NCBI RefSeq assembly: GCF_014205835.1 | Contig: NZ_JACHCQ010000030.1 | Location: forward strand, 23,619-87,618 | Length of the DNA: 64,000 nucleotides | Origin: Pedobacter sp. AK013 | GTDB taxonomy: Bacteria > Bacteroidota > Bacteroidia > Sphingobacteriales > Sphingobacteriaceae | Reading direction: 5' to 3' | Part shown: piece by piece, positions 8,954 through 17,879 of the stretch | Layout of the letters: each line of letters begins with the position of its first letter | How positions within the stretch are numbered: the first letter of the stretch is position 1 | Made by a program: the position numbers and the translations under genes | Notes under the pieces: generated by a model | The model's database searches: none | What the model was told of the DNA's origin: nothing | The model's input: the letters and a program-made list of their open reading frames with translations, nothing else

Positions 8954-9790
8954 TCAGGAGGCATACAGATGATCTGATGCTGATTTTAAACTGATATCTT
9001 CAATAAAATCTTTTATTTCTCTTATTGTTTCTTCTGGTTCGCTAATGTGCGGAAAATGCCCCGTAGCTTTCATGACAACCAAAAAATTCTCAGGTGTATT
9101 TTTATGGATAAATTCGCCCGCTGATAAGGGAGCCATAATATCGTTCGAACTTTGCAGGGTAAGGCTTGGCACTTCAAGGTTTTTTAATTTGTCTCTATAA
9201 TCGGCCTTAAAGGTGGCCATTGCAAAGGCCAGGGCCACGCTTGGGTCGGTAGCCTCAAAACATTCCTGTAAAAAATCAGCCAATTCGGGTTTTAAAGGGC
9301 TATTCATCACCACTGGTGCCAATTGTTTGCTCCAGGCTACATAATCATCTGCTATATGCTCAAATATAGTTTCAATGTCTCCTATATTAAATCCACCGAT
9401 ATAATCACGATCATTTAAATATCTTGGCGAAGGACCAATAAAAACTAGTTTTTTAAATACTTCTGGCATCTGTAATGCGGCAATCATGCCAATCATGCTG
9501 CTTACCGAGTGTCCAACAAATATAATGTTGTTCAAATCAAGCGCTTCTACGATATCGATTATATCGCAGGCATATCCTTCCAGTGTAGCATATTTTCGCT
9601 GGTCGTATTGGCTTAGGTCTGAATCACCCGAGCCCACATAATCAAATAGTATCACCTTATAATCTTTAAGAAAAGCGTCAGTAATAAATTTCCAAGAACT
9701 TTGCGCACAGCCGAAGCCGTGGGCAAATACGATTACCTGACTACCTTCGCCAAGGATTTTTACGTTATTTCTAAGGAGTATAGGGTGCAA
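8954..9790 (-). CDS. RsbQ/KAI2-like alpha/beta hydrolase
   Basis: This 278-residue cytoplasmic alpha/beta hydrolase carries the features of the RsbQ/D14/KAI2 group: an N-terminal RNNVKILGEG, the oxyanion segment FAHGFGCAQSSW, the nucleophile elbow GHSVSS (Ser about residue 97), the acid in SNDIMAP and the catalytic His in GHFPHISEPEE near residue 247. In Bacillus, RsbQ works with the PAS-phosphatase RsbP in energy-stress signalling; the plant relatives are strigolactone/karrikin receptors. No RsbP-like gene is adjacent. The catalytic triad is complete, so it is either a hydrolase of a small hydrophobic ester or a receptor-like enzyme. The group assignment is firmer than the role. Confidence 0.85.
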   Translation of the reverse strand: MHPILLRNNVKILGEGSQVIVFAHGFGCAQSSWKFITDAFLKDYKVILFDYVGSGDSDLSQYDQRKYATLEGYACDIIDIVEALDLNNIIFVGHSVSSMIGMIAALQMPEVFKKLVFIGPSPRYLNDRDYIGGFNIGDIETIFEHIADDYVAWSKQLAPVVMNSPLKPELADFLQECFEATDPSVALAFAMATFKADYRDKLKNLEVPSLTLQSSNDIMAPLSAGEFIHKNTPENFLVVMKATGHFPHISEPEETIREIKDFIEDISLKSASDHLYAS

Positions 9791-9940
9791 AATGTTTGAT
9801 TTTAATTTTATATCAAATTAAGCAATGTTATTTATTTTTTTAAAATAAAATAAGTAATGAACAAAATGCATTACTACCTGCATGCTGTTTTATACTTAAT
9901 TATTATCTTGCATTACATCTTACTAAAACGATTAAGTTTA

Positions 9941-12019
9941 ATGAAAAATAGTATTTCTATATTATTGATAATATGCTTTTCAGCATTTTACGCGCAAAGC
10001 CAGGTAAGCCTAAAAGCATTTAAAACCAACGGTACTACTGTTTTTTTCAATCAAAAAGAACTCGTGCTTACCTGGCCTGTTGGTAAAGGAGCCTTTGGTA
10101 AAGCAATTTTAGACCTCGATCGTAGCAAACCATTGTTTAAAAGTTTGTTGTTAGGAAAGCCAGGAGCCTTAAAAGAAGTTGCTGCCTATCTCGACCCTGC
10201 ATTTGTGCTGAGAATAGGTAAACGCACCTTAAGTTCAAACAGTGGAGGCTGGGATGTCTTTTTTGATCGGGTTCCAACAAGGCCATATACCACAGATGTT
10301 GTAAAGTTCGTAAAGGGTGCAACCAGTGTTTCTACGAGAGGCTCACAAACCGTGGTACGGATAAGTGGCGTTCAATGCGAAACATTTAGTGGTGCTTTGG
10401 AAATAACATTTTACAATGGAAGCCCTTTGTTTAATGTAGCTGCTGTGGTAGCTACTCCAAAAGATTCAACTGCTATTTTATACGATGCCGGATTGATAAG
10501 CAAAAAAGAGACCTGGGCTAGTGTGGCCTGGTCTGATGTAAAAGGAAATCTTCAGCGAGAAAAGGCAGCTAAATCAGATCCGGCTAGAAATTTGGAAGTA
10601 AAATACCGCACCGTTATCGGTGAAAATACAGGCGGAAGTTTGGCCGTTTTTCCTGCTCCACACCAATATTTTTACCCCTTAGATGAGGCTTTTAACCTTA
10701 AATTTACCTGGAAAGGGAACAACTACTTAAATCTGATCCGCGGTTTTGGTATCGGTATCCGTCAAGATCCTTTGGGAGATAAACGTTATGTGCCTTGGTT
10801 TAATGCACCCCCAAATACCCAACAGCGCCTTAATTTTTTCTGTTTATTGAGTACTGGAAAAGCAGATACAGCCTTAGAAGAGGTTAAAAGGTTTACGCAT
10901 AACGATACTTATGTGCCGTTGGCGGGTTATAAAACTATGGCCAGCCATTTCCATAATGAGTTTATTTCGGATGTGGTATTGAGCGGAAAACCTGTTCCGG
11001 AAAAGCCCGAATTTGTGGAGGTATTGAAAAAGGCAGGTCTGAATATTGTTAAGCTTGCCGAATTCCACGGACCTGGACATCCTAAAGGACCAGATTCTGT
11101 TCGTTTAAAAGAATTAGATGCCTTATTTAAACAGACCAAAAGGTTATCTGATCCTAATTTTTTATTGTTGCCGGGAGAAGAAGCGAATAATTTTTATGGC
11201 GGACATTGGCTGGCATTTTTTCCTAAACCAATTTATTGGATTATGTCGAGAAAAAGCGACCTGTCTTTCGAAACCAACGACCCGAAATATGGTAAAGTTT
11301 ACCGCGTTAATGATAAAGCGGAAATGCTTAAATTATTGGAACAAGAACAAGGCTTGGCCTGGACAGCGCATGCCCGAACAAAAGCTTCAACCGGTTATCC
11401 GGATAAATATAAAGATGAAGACTTTTTTAAATCGGAAACCTTTTTGGGGGCAGCATGGAAAGCGATTCCAGGCGATCTTTCTTTACCAACTTTAAGTAAA
11501 AGAGTACTAAATCTGATGGACGATATGGCCAATTGGGGCTTGAAGAAGCACATTATTTCTGAGGCTGATATCTTTACCATTACGGAGCAAAATGAAATGT
11601 ATGCGCATTTGAACGTGAATTATTTACAGCTGGATAAAGTACCTAACTATGGCGATGGCTGGCAGCCAGTTTTAGATGTTATGCGAAAGGGAAAGTTTTT
11701 TGTGTCTACTGGTGAGGTACTGATTCCGAGTTTTAATGTTAATGGAAAAGGCGCAGGAGAGACTTTGAAGATTGGTAATAGCGGAAAAGCAAAGATAAAT
11801 ATGCAGCTCAACTGGACATTCCCTTTAAGTTTTGTCGAAATTGTATCGGGTGATGGAGCAAAGGTTTACCGAAACCGTATTAATTTGAATGCCACTAAGG
11901 CCTTTGGTAAAAAGGATTTCAGTTGGCTAGTAAATTTAAAAGGCCGGCATTGGGTAAGGGTAGAAGCATGGGATATTGCCACTAATGGCGCTTTTACACA
12001 AATGGTTTGGCTGGAATAA
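9941..12019 (+). CDS. secreted CehA/McbA-type PHP-superfamily metallohydrolase-like protein
   Basis: I place the start at 9941 because it gives a clean signal peptide (MKNSISILLIICFSAFYAQS); an in-frame ATG at 9857 would add 28 hydrophobic residues. The 692-residue product has an N-terminal beta-sandwich-like half (to about residue 315). The second half has motifs like those of CehA/McbA PHP metallohydrolases: ASHFHNEF, LLPGEEAN...GGHWLAF, AWTAHAR and the closing MRKGKFFVSTG. A C-terminal strand-rich module follows (WVRVEAWDIATNGAF). Members use clustered His/Asp/Glu to bind metals and cleave phosphate or related esters. The substrate is unknown, and the enzyme acts in the periplasm or outside. 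It is divergent from the RsbQ-like gene. Confidence 0.6.
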   Translation: MKNSISILLIICFSAFYAQSQVSLKAFKTNGTTVFFNQKELVLTWPVGKGAFGKAILDLDRSKPLFKSLLLGKPGALKEVAAYLDPAFVLRIGKRTLSSNSGGWDVFFDRVPTRPYTTDVVKFVKGATSVSTRGSQTVVRISGVQCETFSGALEITFYNGSPLFNVAAVVATPKDSTAILYDAGLISKKETWASVAWSDVKGNLQREKAAKSDPARNLEVKYRTVIGENTGGSLAVFPAPHQYFYPLDEAFNLKFTWKGNNYLNLIRGFGIGIRQDPLGDKRYVPWFNAPPNTQQRLNFFCLLSTGKADTALEEVKRFTHNDTYVPLAGYKTMASHFHNEFISDVVLSGKPVPEKPEFVEVLKKAGLNIVKLAEFHGPGHPKGPDSVRLKELDALFKQTKRLSDPNFLLLPGEEANNFYGGHWLAFFPKPIYWIMSRKSDLSFETNDPKYGKVYRVNDKAEMLKLLEQEQGLAWTAHARTKASTGYPDKYKDEDFFKSETFLGAAWKAIPGDLSLPTLSKRVLNLMDDMANWGLKKHIISEADIFTITEQNEMYAHLNVNYLQLDKVPNYGDGWQPVLDVMRKGKFFVSTGEVLIPSFNVNGKGAGETLKIGNSGKAKINMQLNWTFPLSFVEIVSGDGAKVYRNRINLNATKAFGKKDFSWLVNLKGRHWVRVEAWDIATNGAFTQMVWLE

Positions 12020-12179
12020 TGGTTATGCTGGAAATCGTCATTTCGAAAGGAGTGCAACGCAGACTAGAAATCTGTCTCTGTAGATCTCTTTCGAAAATTA
12101 GGGATTGCGCTTCAGTTGAGATGACGATATGATCAGATTCTTCACTGCGTTCAGAATGACAGCTGTTTTCAAAATAATA
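12020..12179. repeat. intergenic repeat element between convergent genes
   Basis: This 160-bp gap between convergent genes holds a palindromic element with two outward motifs: CGTCATTTCGAAAGGAGTGCAACG (about 12043-12064, spaced here by its halves CGTCATTTCGA and GGAGTGC) and the inverse CTTCAGTTGAGATGACG near 12112-12128, enclosing AGAAATCTGTCTC...GAGATCT-like repeats. A second worn copy (TTCACTGCGTTCAGAATGAC) follows at 12139-12160. Related motifs occur at 2510-2533 and 56411-56452. Its position suggests it could also end transcription from both sides. Confidence 0.55.
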
Positions 12180-12701
12180 CTATACCGCATCATCCTTAAA
12201 CTTTCTAATAGCGAGATAAAAAAAGGTAATAGAATATAAACCCGCTAACAATCCTGCACATACAGCAGATGGGGTAATCCCGAAATCGTGGTTTTTAGGG
12301 AATGAGAAGTGTAGTGCAAGCATCAGGGCAAATACAGCCAAAATACTATACAAGCCATTTAATCCTGCTTTTTTCAATATAAAAGGGTAGCCTGTGATTT
12401 TTTCGTCTACCTTGTAATTTATAGCACCCGAATGCTGCAGTTCTTTTATTTTCTTTAAAATATCGAGTGTAATCATAAACGGTAGCAATAACGACATGGG
12501 CAATAAAAACCTGGCCAAATTTTGCTCACCACTAAATAAGTGTACCGAATTTTGTGCTTTAAAAGCAAAATAAGGCACTACAGTATTTAATACCGTATTT
12601 GGAATAAGGTGTAAAAGCAGGTTTTTGCGCACAAATTTCCGCCAATTCGAAATCTTTGTCTGCTCGTCATACTCCACGTAATCAGACATTGGCCAACTCA
12701 T
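12180..12701 (-). CDS. hypothetical four-helix membrane protein of the lipid cluster
   Basis: This 173-residue protein has about 25 soluble N-terminal residues and four hydrophobic helices at roughly 27-46, 62-82, 115-134 and 142-165. I do not recognise a family, and there is no signal peptide. It is the last gene of the leftward lipid/polyketide cluster and overlaps the end of the preceding acyltransferase gene by 20 bp, which implies translational coupling. A membrane role in handling or exporting the finished lipid is plausible from position only. Confidence 0.7.
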   Translation of the reverse strand: MSWPMSDYVEYDEQTKISNWRKFVRKNLLLHLIPNTVLNTVVPYFAFKAQNSVHLFSGEQNLARFLLPMSLLLPFMITLDILKKIKELQHSGAINYKVDEKITGYPFILKKAGLNGLYSILAVFALMLALHFSFPKNHDFGITPSAVCAGLLAGLYSITFFYLAIRKFKDDAV

Positions 12702-13950
12702 TTAAATTTTCCTTAATCAATTCTATCGCTCTGTCTTTTATCTGCCAGGCTTCAAATTCCCGAAGGAACGATTCGTTCGACATAAAAGAGAAATCCAGCT
12801 GGCTGTTAAAAGTGCTGCATACTAAAGTGTTGGCGTTTTTCCATGGGAAAGCAACCGTAGGACTATAAATAGTTTCGATAGAAAAATGCTGATAATCCTT
12901 CGGGATGTTTAAAAGCCCCATGTTGCTGAGTGTAACATCGTGTGTGCCTTTCGTTGTTTTCAAAAAGCCAATCATTTTATTTACCGATGAATGGAAATAC
13001 TCGCTCATGTTTAACAAGTCGTGAACTTTCATTTCTGCTACTTTTGCTTCCAGGTCGGTTTTTAAGCTTCTGGTTTTTGTCCAGAAATCATTTTCGCCTT
13101 GCGTTAGTTTTAACTCTATAATAGGTGCAAAGGCAAACATGGTATCTTGTTTTATGGACTCTACAAACCGCCTGATATCAACCGGACAGATCACTTTGCC
13201 ATGGGCTTTGCTGCCTAGTACGTGTTTAAAAGCCTCCATAAAGGCCACACAGATGGCGGCATGTACAGTTGTGTTTTCTTCCTTACATTTAATTAATAGG
13301 TTTTTGGTATCCTCTGCATTGATTTTCCAATGAACAGCATAATTGCTTCGGTTTACGTTACGATTGGAAGTAGCTTTAAAAAAGAAAAATAAACGACCAA
13401 GCGCTGCAAAAACTTTCCCTTTAAAATGGGTTGCTTTAGTGATCTTAAAATCGTCTGGTAACAGATCCTGAACGGAAAGAAATGAGCGGTAGGATGCTAA
13501 TTCTTGTTCAGGATTATCAATCAAGGTCATTAGCTCACGCATTAAATTTAATATCGTAGTCCCATCACAGATACAGTGTGGAAGCACGAGTAAAAGATCT
13601 GATTCGGTTTCGCCTTTTAACCATACTAACCTTGCTAACGGTTCGTTCAGGGCATCGAAAAGTTTGTGCCACTCTATTTTTGATTGTGCTAACCAATCCT
13701 CATCAGTTAAACGATCAATAGTTCTAACAGGTATTTTACTGATGTTTTCATTCAGTACGAAATAGGGTGTTTTGCCTGTAGCATCAATGTTCATCTGTAA
13801 TAACGGATGTTTCTGCTGGATTTTATGCAATGCTTTGTGCAAGTTATCCTCACTGATTTTACCTGAAATTTTAGCGCCGAAAACACAATTTAATGGTGTT
13901 TTGGCATCTACATGCATTATTCTTTCTCCTAAAATTAATCTTCTTTTCAT
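12682..13950 (-). CDS. condensation/PapA-like acyltransferase (copy 2)
   Basis: This 422-residue protein belongs to the chloramphenicol-acetyltransferase/condensation fold. It shows the HxxxDG active-site motif as LVLPHCICDGTT near residue 129, and the N-terminal opening (KRRLILGERIMHVDAKTPLN) is close to that of the neighbouring copy. Members such as PapA5, alcohol acyltransferases and NRPS condensation domains transfer an acyl chain from a carrier protein or CoA to a hydroxyl or amine. The protein is soluble and free-standing, with no carrier domain. It overlaps the upstream paralogue by four bases and the downstream membrane-protein gene by 20 bp. In this cluster it most likely esterifies a hydroxyl of the product or of an attached sugar (inference). 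Confidence 0.8.
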   Translation of the reverse strand: MKRRLILGERIMHVDAKTPLNCVFGAKISGKISEDNLHKALHKIQQKHPLLQMNIDATGKTPYFVLNENISKIPVRTIDRLTDEDWLAQSKIEWHKLFDALNEPLARLVWLKGETESDLLLVLPHCICDGTTILNLMRELMTLIDNPEQELASYRSFLSVQDLLPDDFKITKATHFKGKVFAALGRLFFFFKATSNRNVNRSNYAVHWKINAEDTKNLLIKCKEENTTVHAAICVAFMEAFKHVLGSKAHGKVICPVDIRRFVESIKQDTMFAFAPIIELKLTQGENDFWTKTRSLKTDLEAKVAEMKVHDLLNMSEYFHSSVNKMIGFLKTTKGTHDVTLSNMGLLNIPKDYQHFSIETIYSPTVAFPWKNANTLVCSTFNSQLDFSFMSNESFLREFEAWQIKDRAIELIKENLNELANV

Positions 13951-15236
13951 GCAGTAGCTGTTAAAATTTCAATTGGTTTTTCAACTTGTTCTTTAAGGAT
14001 AGCTATTACTTTTTCTTTTATGGCCTCTGCTTCTACAAAAGGAACATAACCTTCGCTGGCCACAAAAGTGAAGTCCATTTGACTGCGGTAAGTAGAGGCA
14101 ATCATGGTGGTCGTATTACCCAATGGGCCCATTACCGAAGGACTGAATATGGTTTCTACCTCAAAGTTTTGATATTGGTACTCGATGTCTATTTTGCCTA
14201 AGTTTGAAAACATACAATCGTTACTTGATTTTCCATACTTTAAGAAATTGGTGAAGTTTTTTAAGGCCGGGTGGCATGCTTCCATCATCATCATTAAACT
14301 ATATGGATTTAGCTTGGCCGATTTATCGTTTACGTCCTTTTGCAATGCTTTAACATTGTTTAAAAAATCCTTTTCTGGTAATAAAGAGAGCACAATCATT
14401 AATCCAAAAGCAAAAATGTGGTCTTTTTTAATAATAGGATTAAAGTTCCGGATATCGACCGGAAGTGATATCTTATTAAATGCTTTTTCTTTCCTTACCG
14501 CTTTAAACGCCGTTAAGACGGCTGCACTTAGGAGCGTATTTACTGTAAACTGATTGGCTTTGCAAAACTGGATGATCTGTTTAGTGAAATCCTGATCGAA
14601 TTTCCAACGGAGCATAAAATCTTTCTTACGTTCAACAGCTATTTTTTTGATGGGGATAATCCAAAGCGCTAATGTGGCAATTTTGCCGATCAGTCCGTTT
14701 TTGGTCCGATTGCGGTAACTGTTCAATACTTTTTTAGGAATCACATCCTTTACACCCATAATTGGAATTTCTTTGCCAATATCGGTATCGGGGTTATCCA
14801 AAAGCTGAAGCAATTCTGTTAGAATAGAAAGTGCCGAAGTACCATCGCAAAGGCAATGATGGTATACCATCAAGAATTCTGATACCTCATTACCTTTAAT
14901 CCATGTAATGCGGCAAAGTGGTGCCATTGAAGCATCAAAAACGGTTTTCCATTCATAGGTAGATTCTTCCTCCCAATGTTCATCACTTAACCTGTCTACA
15001 ATACGGATGGGGATTCTAAAATTTTCGGTAAGATTGGTTACAAACCAAGGCCTTTTATCTTCGTCAAAACGTATTGCGGCGGTTAACCAGGGGTGTTTTT
15101 TTTGGATTTTGAATAAGGCAAACCTTAAATCATCTTCCTTAATTTCTCCTCTGATCTTGAAAGGTATAACAATGTTAAACGGGCTTTTCCCATCCCCGTA
15201 TAACATCCTTTCGCCAAATAACAGTTTTCTTTTCAT
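13947..15236 (-). CDS. condensation/PapA-like acyltransferase (copy 1)
   Basis: This 429-residue paralogue of the next gene has the same architecture: opening KRKLLFGERMLYGDGKSPFN, HxxxDG motif as VYHHCLCDGTSAL near residue 131, and a C-terminal MDFTFVAS strand matching LDFSFMS in the other copy. The catalytic His is intact. It is expected to be a free-standing O- or N-acyltransferase acting on carrier-bound acyl groups. The two copies point to two acylation steps or to two different acyl donors. It is separated from the upstream glycosyltransferase genes by 218 bp containing a repeat element, so it may start a separate transcript or lie after a processing site. Confidence 0.8.
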   Translation of the reverse strand: MKRKLLFGERMLYGDGKSPFNIVIPFKIRGEIKEDDLRFALFKIQKKHPWLTAAIRFDEDKRPWFVTNLTENFRIPIRIVDRLSDEHWEEESTYEWKTVFDASMAPLCRITWIKGNEVSEFLMVYHHCLCDGTSALSILTELLQLLDNPDTDIGKEIPIMGVKDVIPKKVLNSYRNRTKNGLIGKIATLALWIIPIKKIAVERKKDFMLRWKFDQDFTKQIIQFCKANQFTVNTLLSAAVLTAFKAVRKEKAFNKISLPVDIRNFNPIIKKDHIFAFGLMIVLSLLPEKDFLNNVKALQKDVNDKSAKLNPYSLMMMMEACHPALKNFTNFLKYGKSSNDCMFSNLGKIDIEYQYQNFEVETIFSPSVMGPLGNTTTMIASTYRSQMDFTFVASEGYVPFVEAEAIKEKVIAILKEQVEKPIEILTATA

Positions 15237-15282
15237 TTTTTAGTATTATTCTGAGTTGTCAATCTTTCTAGTAAACTGGCCA

Positions 15283-15450
15283 TGAAAGTTGACAACTCTT
15301 AAAGTTAGGTTCATGCGTTCCGTCAAGCTTGCGATTAGTTTAGTCGATTCGTCATCCTGAATTTATTTCAGGATCTTAATAGCAGGAAAGATGAAACGAG
15401 TTCAGCATGACGACCGTCCTTCGTGACCTTATTGTGAAAGTTGACAACTC
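15283..15450. repeat. palindromic element bracketed by a 16-bp direct repeat
   Basis: TGAAAGTTGACAACTC occurs exactly at 15283-15298 and 15435-15450. The inverse GAGTTGTCAA is at 15253-15262, so the left copy also forms a hairpin with it. Between the direct repeats lies a copy of a window-wide element: hairpin CCTGAA-TTTAT-TTCAGG at 15356-15372, then GATGAAACGAGTTCAGCATGAC. The layout looks like a small inserted element with a duplicated flank. Confidence 0.7.
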
Positions 15451-15454
15451 AACA

Positions 15455-16657
15455 TTAAGCCGTTTCCACAGTTTGCGCTGTTTTTGCAAAATCTTCCAAC
15501 AATTGTACAGCCTTATCGTTACCGCCAGCTGCGATGAATGTTTCTTTTATTTTTTGCGCGGCTTGGCGATATTTCGGATTTTCTAAAAGCTCAAAAACGG
15601 TATTTCTTAAATCGCTAATGCGTAAACGTTTGTAACGGATACTTACCCCACAACCTGCCTGTTCAATTAATTTTGCAGTGTGAAAATGGTCGTAAGCAAT
15701 AGGGGTAATCAACATGGGTAAACCATTGGTGAAAGTATCGTTTACTGTATTGAAACCGCCGTGACAGATTACGGCATCCATATGCGGCATCAGTTCTGAT
15801 TGTGGCACAAAACCATTTACAATAAAGTTATCAGGCCATTTTTCGAAAATATCAGGATTGGTTGCGGCTACAATGGTTACAGGTTCGTTTTCGAAGGCGG
15901 TAATCAGTTTCTGGAAAAATTCCTTACGGATATCAACCAATAAAGTACCCAGCGATACAAATATTTTAGGTGTGGTAACCTGACTTAACCTTTCCCAATC
16001 GAATGGGGCTAAATTTGGCCTGCCTTTTACCGGACCTACAAAATGCATATGCGGTGGTTTTTCTTCAAACCCTGCAAAGGCCTGTGAAGTGAAAACCATA
16101 TTTAACTGGTGAGAATGGATGTGGATATCGTCACTATAGATGCCCACTTCTCTTTGTAAACCTTTAATCAGATTCTGCTGCCACTCGAATATTTTAGGCG
16201 CGCTATTTGCCGTATCGCCCATCACATCCGGCGGTACAGGAGTAGTGGTAACCGAGGGCATGTCTTTTAAATGTGCACTTAAAGCGCCTGCAAAGGTAAT
16301 ACAGTCGTTAATAATTACATTAGGTTTCCAGGCATCAACAAAATTGTTCAAGCCTTTCATCATCATTTTGGCAAAAGGCACATAGGTTTCTTCGAGCGCA
16401 AGTTTCATCACTTCTGGACCAGAACAGGCAGGGCCATCATCCTGGCGTTTTAAAATGCGTTGTATTTCATCAGCATATTCAGCCAAATCTTCTTCGGGAT
16501 AAATAAATTCGCCACCTTCTGGCAAATGTACCTGTGCAAGAGGGGTAATACCTAACCATTTTACCTCATGGCCTCGGGCCAATAAACTGGCGCCAATGCT
16601 TAGTGTTGGACTAATATGACCGAAAAAGGGTGGGACAACGAAAAGGAATTTTGACAT
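15455..16657 (-). CDS. MGT-type (GT1) glycosyltransferase, copy 2
   Basis: This 400-residue cytoplasmic GT-B glycosyltransferase of family 1 has the N-terminal PPFFGHISPTLSIG loop and the C-terminal nucleotide-sugar-binding motif (CHGGFNTVNDTFTNGLPMLI, residues ~292-311; then PIAYDH). It resembles the macrolide-glycosyltransferase and glucuronosyl/zeaxanthin glucosyltransferase group, which add a sugar from a UDP- or dTDP-sugar to a hydroxyl of a lipid or polyketide. It lies 10 bp after a paralogue and is clearly part of the same transcript. The catalytic His (the GH of the first loop) is present. Sugar and acceptor are unknown; the megasynthase product is the obvious candidate. Confidence 0.85.
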   Translation of the reverse strand: MSKFLFVVPPFFGHISPTLSIGASLLARGHEVKWLGITPLAQVHLPEGGEFIYPEEDLAEYADEIQRILKRQDDGPACSGPEVMKLALEETYVPFAKMMMKGLNNFVDAWKPNVIINDCITFAGALSAHLKDMPSVTTTPVPPDVMGDTANSAPKIFEWQQNLIKGLQREVGIYSDDIHIHSHQLNMVFTSQAFAGFEEKPPHMHFVGPVKGRPNLAPFDWERLSQVTTPKIFVSLGTLLVDIRKEFFQKLITAFENEPVTIVAATNPDIFEKWPDNFIVNGFVPQSELMPHMDAVICHGGFNTVNDTFTNGLPMLITPIAYDHFHTAKLIEQAGCGVSIRYKRLRISDLRNTVFELLENPKYRQAAQKIKETFIAAGGNDKAVQLLEDFAKTAQTVETA

Positions 16658-16667
16658 AATGTAGAAT

Positions 16668-17867
16668 TTAACTGATGAATACGTTTGATGTTTTGTTGCT
16701 TAATGTTTCCAGTAAATCGGCGGCACTTTCTGTTCCACCGGCCTCGATAAAGGATTTTTTAATCTGTTCTGCGGCGATTTTATAACTATCGTTCTGCAAC
16801 ACTTTGTTTACCGCTTCTTTAAGATGGCTGGCTTTAAAACGGTTAAAATTTAAGCGTTCTCCAGCACCAACCCTAAAAACGCGTCCGGCAACATGGCTTT
16901 GATCGTAGGCAATCGGAATAACCACCATAGGCAGGCCATTCATTAGGGTTTCGCAAACGGTATTGTGCCCACCATGGCAAACTACGGCATCAAGGTGCGG
17001 TAAAAGTTCCAATTGCGGTACCTGGCGCTGTACTGTAAAATTAGCAGGCCATGCTTCAAATAAAGTGGGATCGGAAACCACCACCACATGGAGGTCTTCA
17101 TTTGCAAAAGCTTCGATCACCTTGGCAAAAAAGGCCTTTTTATGTTCGTGATCGAAGGTGGTACCAATGCTCACCAATATTTTAGGTTGGCTGGTATGAA
17201 ATGCTTCCCATCGAAAAGGAATAGCAGTTTTGCGGCGGTTAAAAACAGGGCCTACAAATTTAAAATGTTCCGGTAAATCCATTTCCCCGAAAAAATTGCG
17301 GGAGGTGAATACCAGCGTGGCCAGATCGGAGCAGGCAATAGAACTGCTTGCCGTAATGCCAAATTCTTTTTGCAGCTCCACAATCTGATTCACTTCCCAT
17401 TCGTGTACTTTCGGTAATTCATCCATTACTTTTATAGCAGCTGGAGCAGTAACAGAAGTAACATAAGGGTAATTTTTGTTGGTTGCTGCAATGGCACCCG
17501 CAAACATCTGATGATCGGTAATCACCAGATCAGGCTTAAACTGACCGAGTAGATCGGCAATGCCTTCGTAACTGTGCCTGTTTAAGGGGATCAGTACCTC
17601 CTCGTACAGGAATTTGATACTATCAATGCCGTAAACAATCTTTTTGGTGATGATATCGAGGTATTTTTCTGAATCTTTTTTTTGCTGGTCGTTCTGGTCG
17701 TAACTGATTGCGAGTAACTCGCCGCCCTCAGGAAGTTTATCGCCCAGCGATTGATCTAAAGTAACCCATGCTACACGGTGGCCTCTATCCAGTAAAGCTG
17801 CACCCATGCTTAAAGTTGGGTTGATATGGCCGGTAAGGGGAGGAACTACAAATACGAATTTTGCCAT
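16668..17867 (-). CDS. MGT-type (GT1) glycosyltransferase, copy 1
   Basis: This 399-residue paralogue of the next gene has the opening PPLTGHINPTLSMG with the conserved catalytic His, and the sugar-nucleotide motif CHGGHNTVCETLMNGLPMVV with PIAYDQ after it. Divergence between the two copies is broad rather than confined to the acceptor half, so this is not a very recent duplication. Two GT1 enzymes in tandem fit either addition of two sugars in succession or two positions on one acceptor. It lies 12 bp after the hydrolase gene on the same strand. Confidence 0.85.
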   Translation of the reverse strand: MAKFVFVVPPLTGHINPTLSMGAALLDRGHRVAWVTLDQSLGDKLPEGGELLAISYDQNDQQKKDSEKYLDIITKKIVYGIDSIKFLYEEVLIPLNRHSYEGIADLLGQFKPDLVITDHQMFAGAIAATNKNYPYVTSVTAPAAIKVMDELPKVHEWEVNQIVELQKEFGITASSSIACSDLATLVFTSRNFFGEMDLPEHFKFVGPVFNRRKTAIPFRWEAFHTSQPKILVSIGTTFDHEHKKAFFAKVIEAFANEDLHVVVVSDPTLFEAWPANFTVQRQVPQLELLPHLDAVVCHGGHNTVCETLMNGLPMVVIPIAYDQSHVAGRVFRVGAGERLNFNRFKASHLKEAVNKVLQNDSYKIAAEQIKKSFIEAGGTESAADLLETLSNKTSNVFIS

Positions 17868-17879
17868 CTGTGTTTAGTT

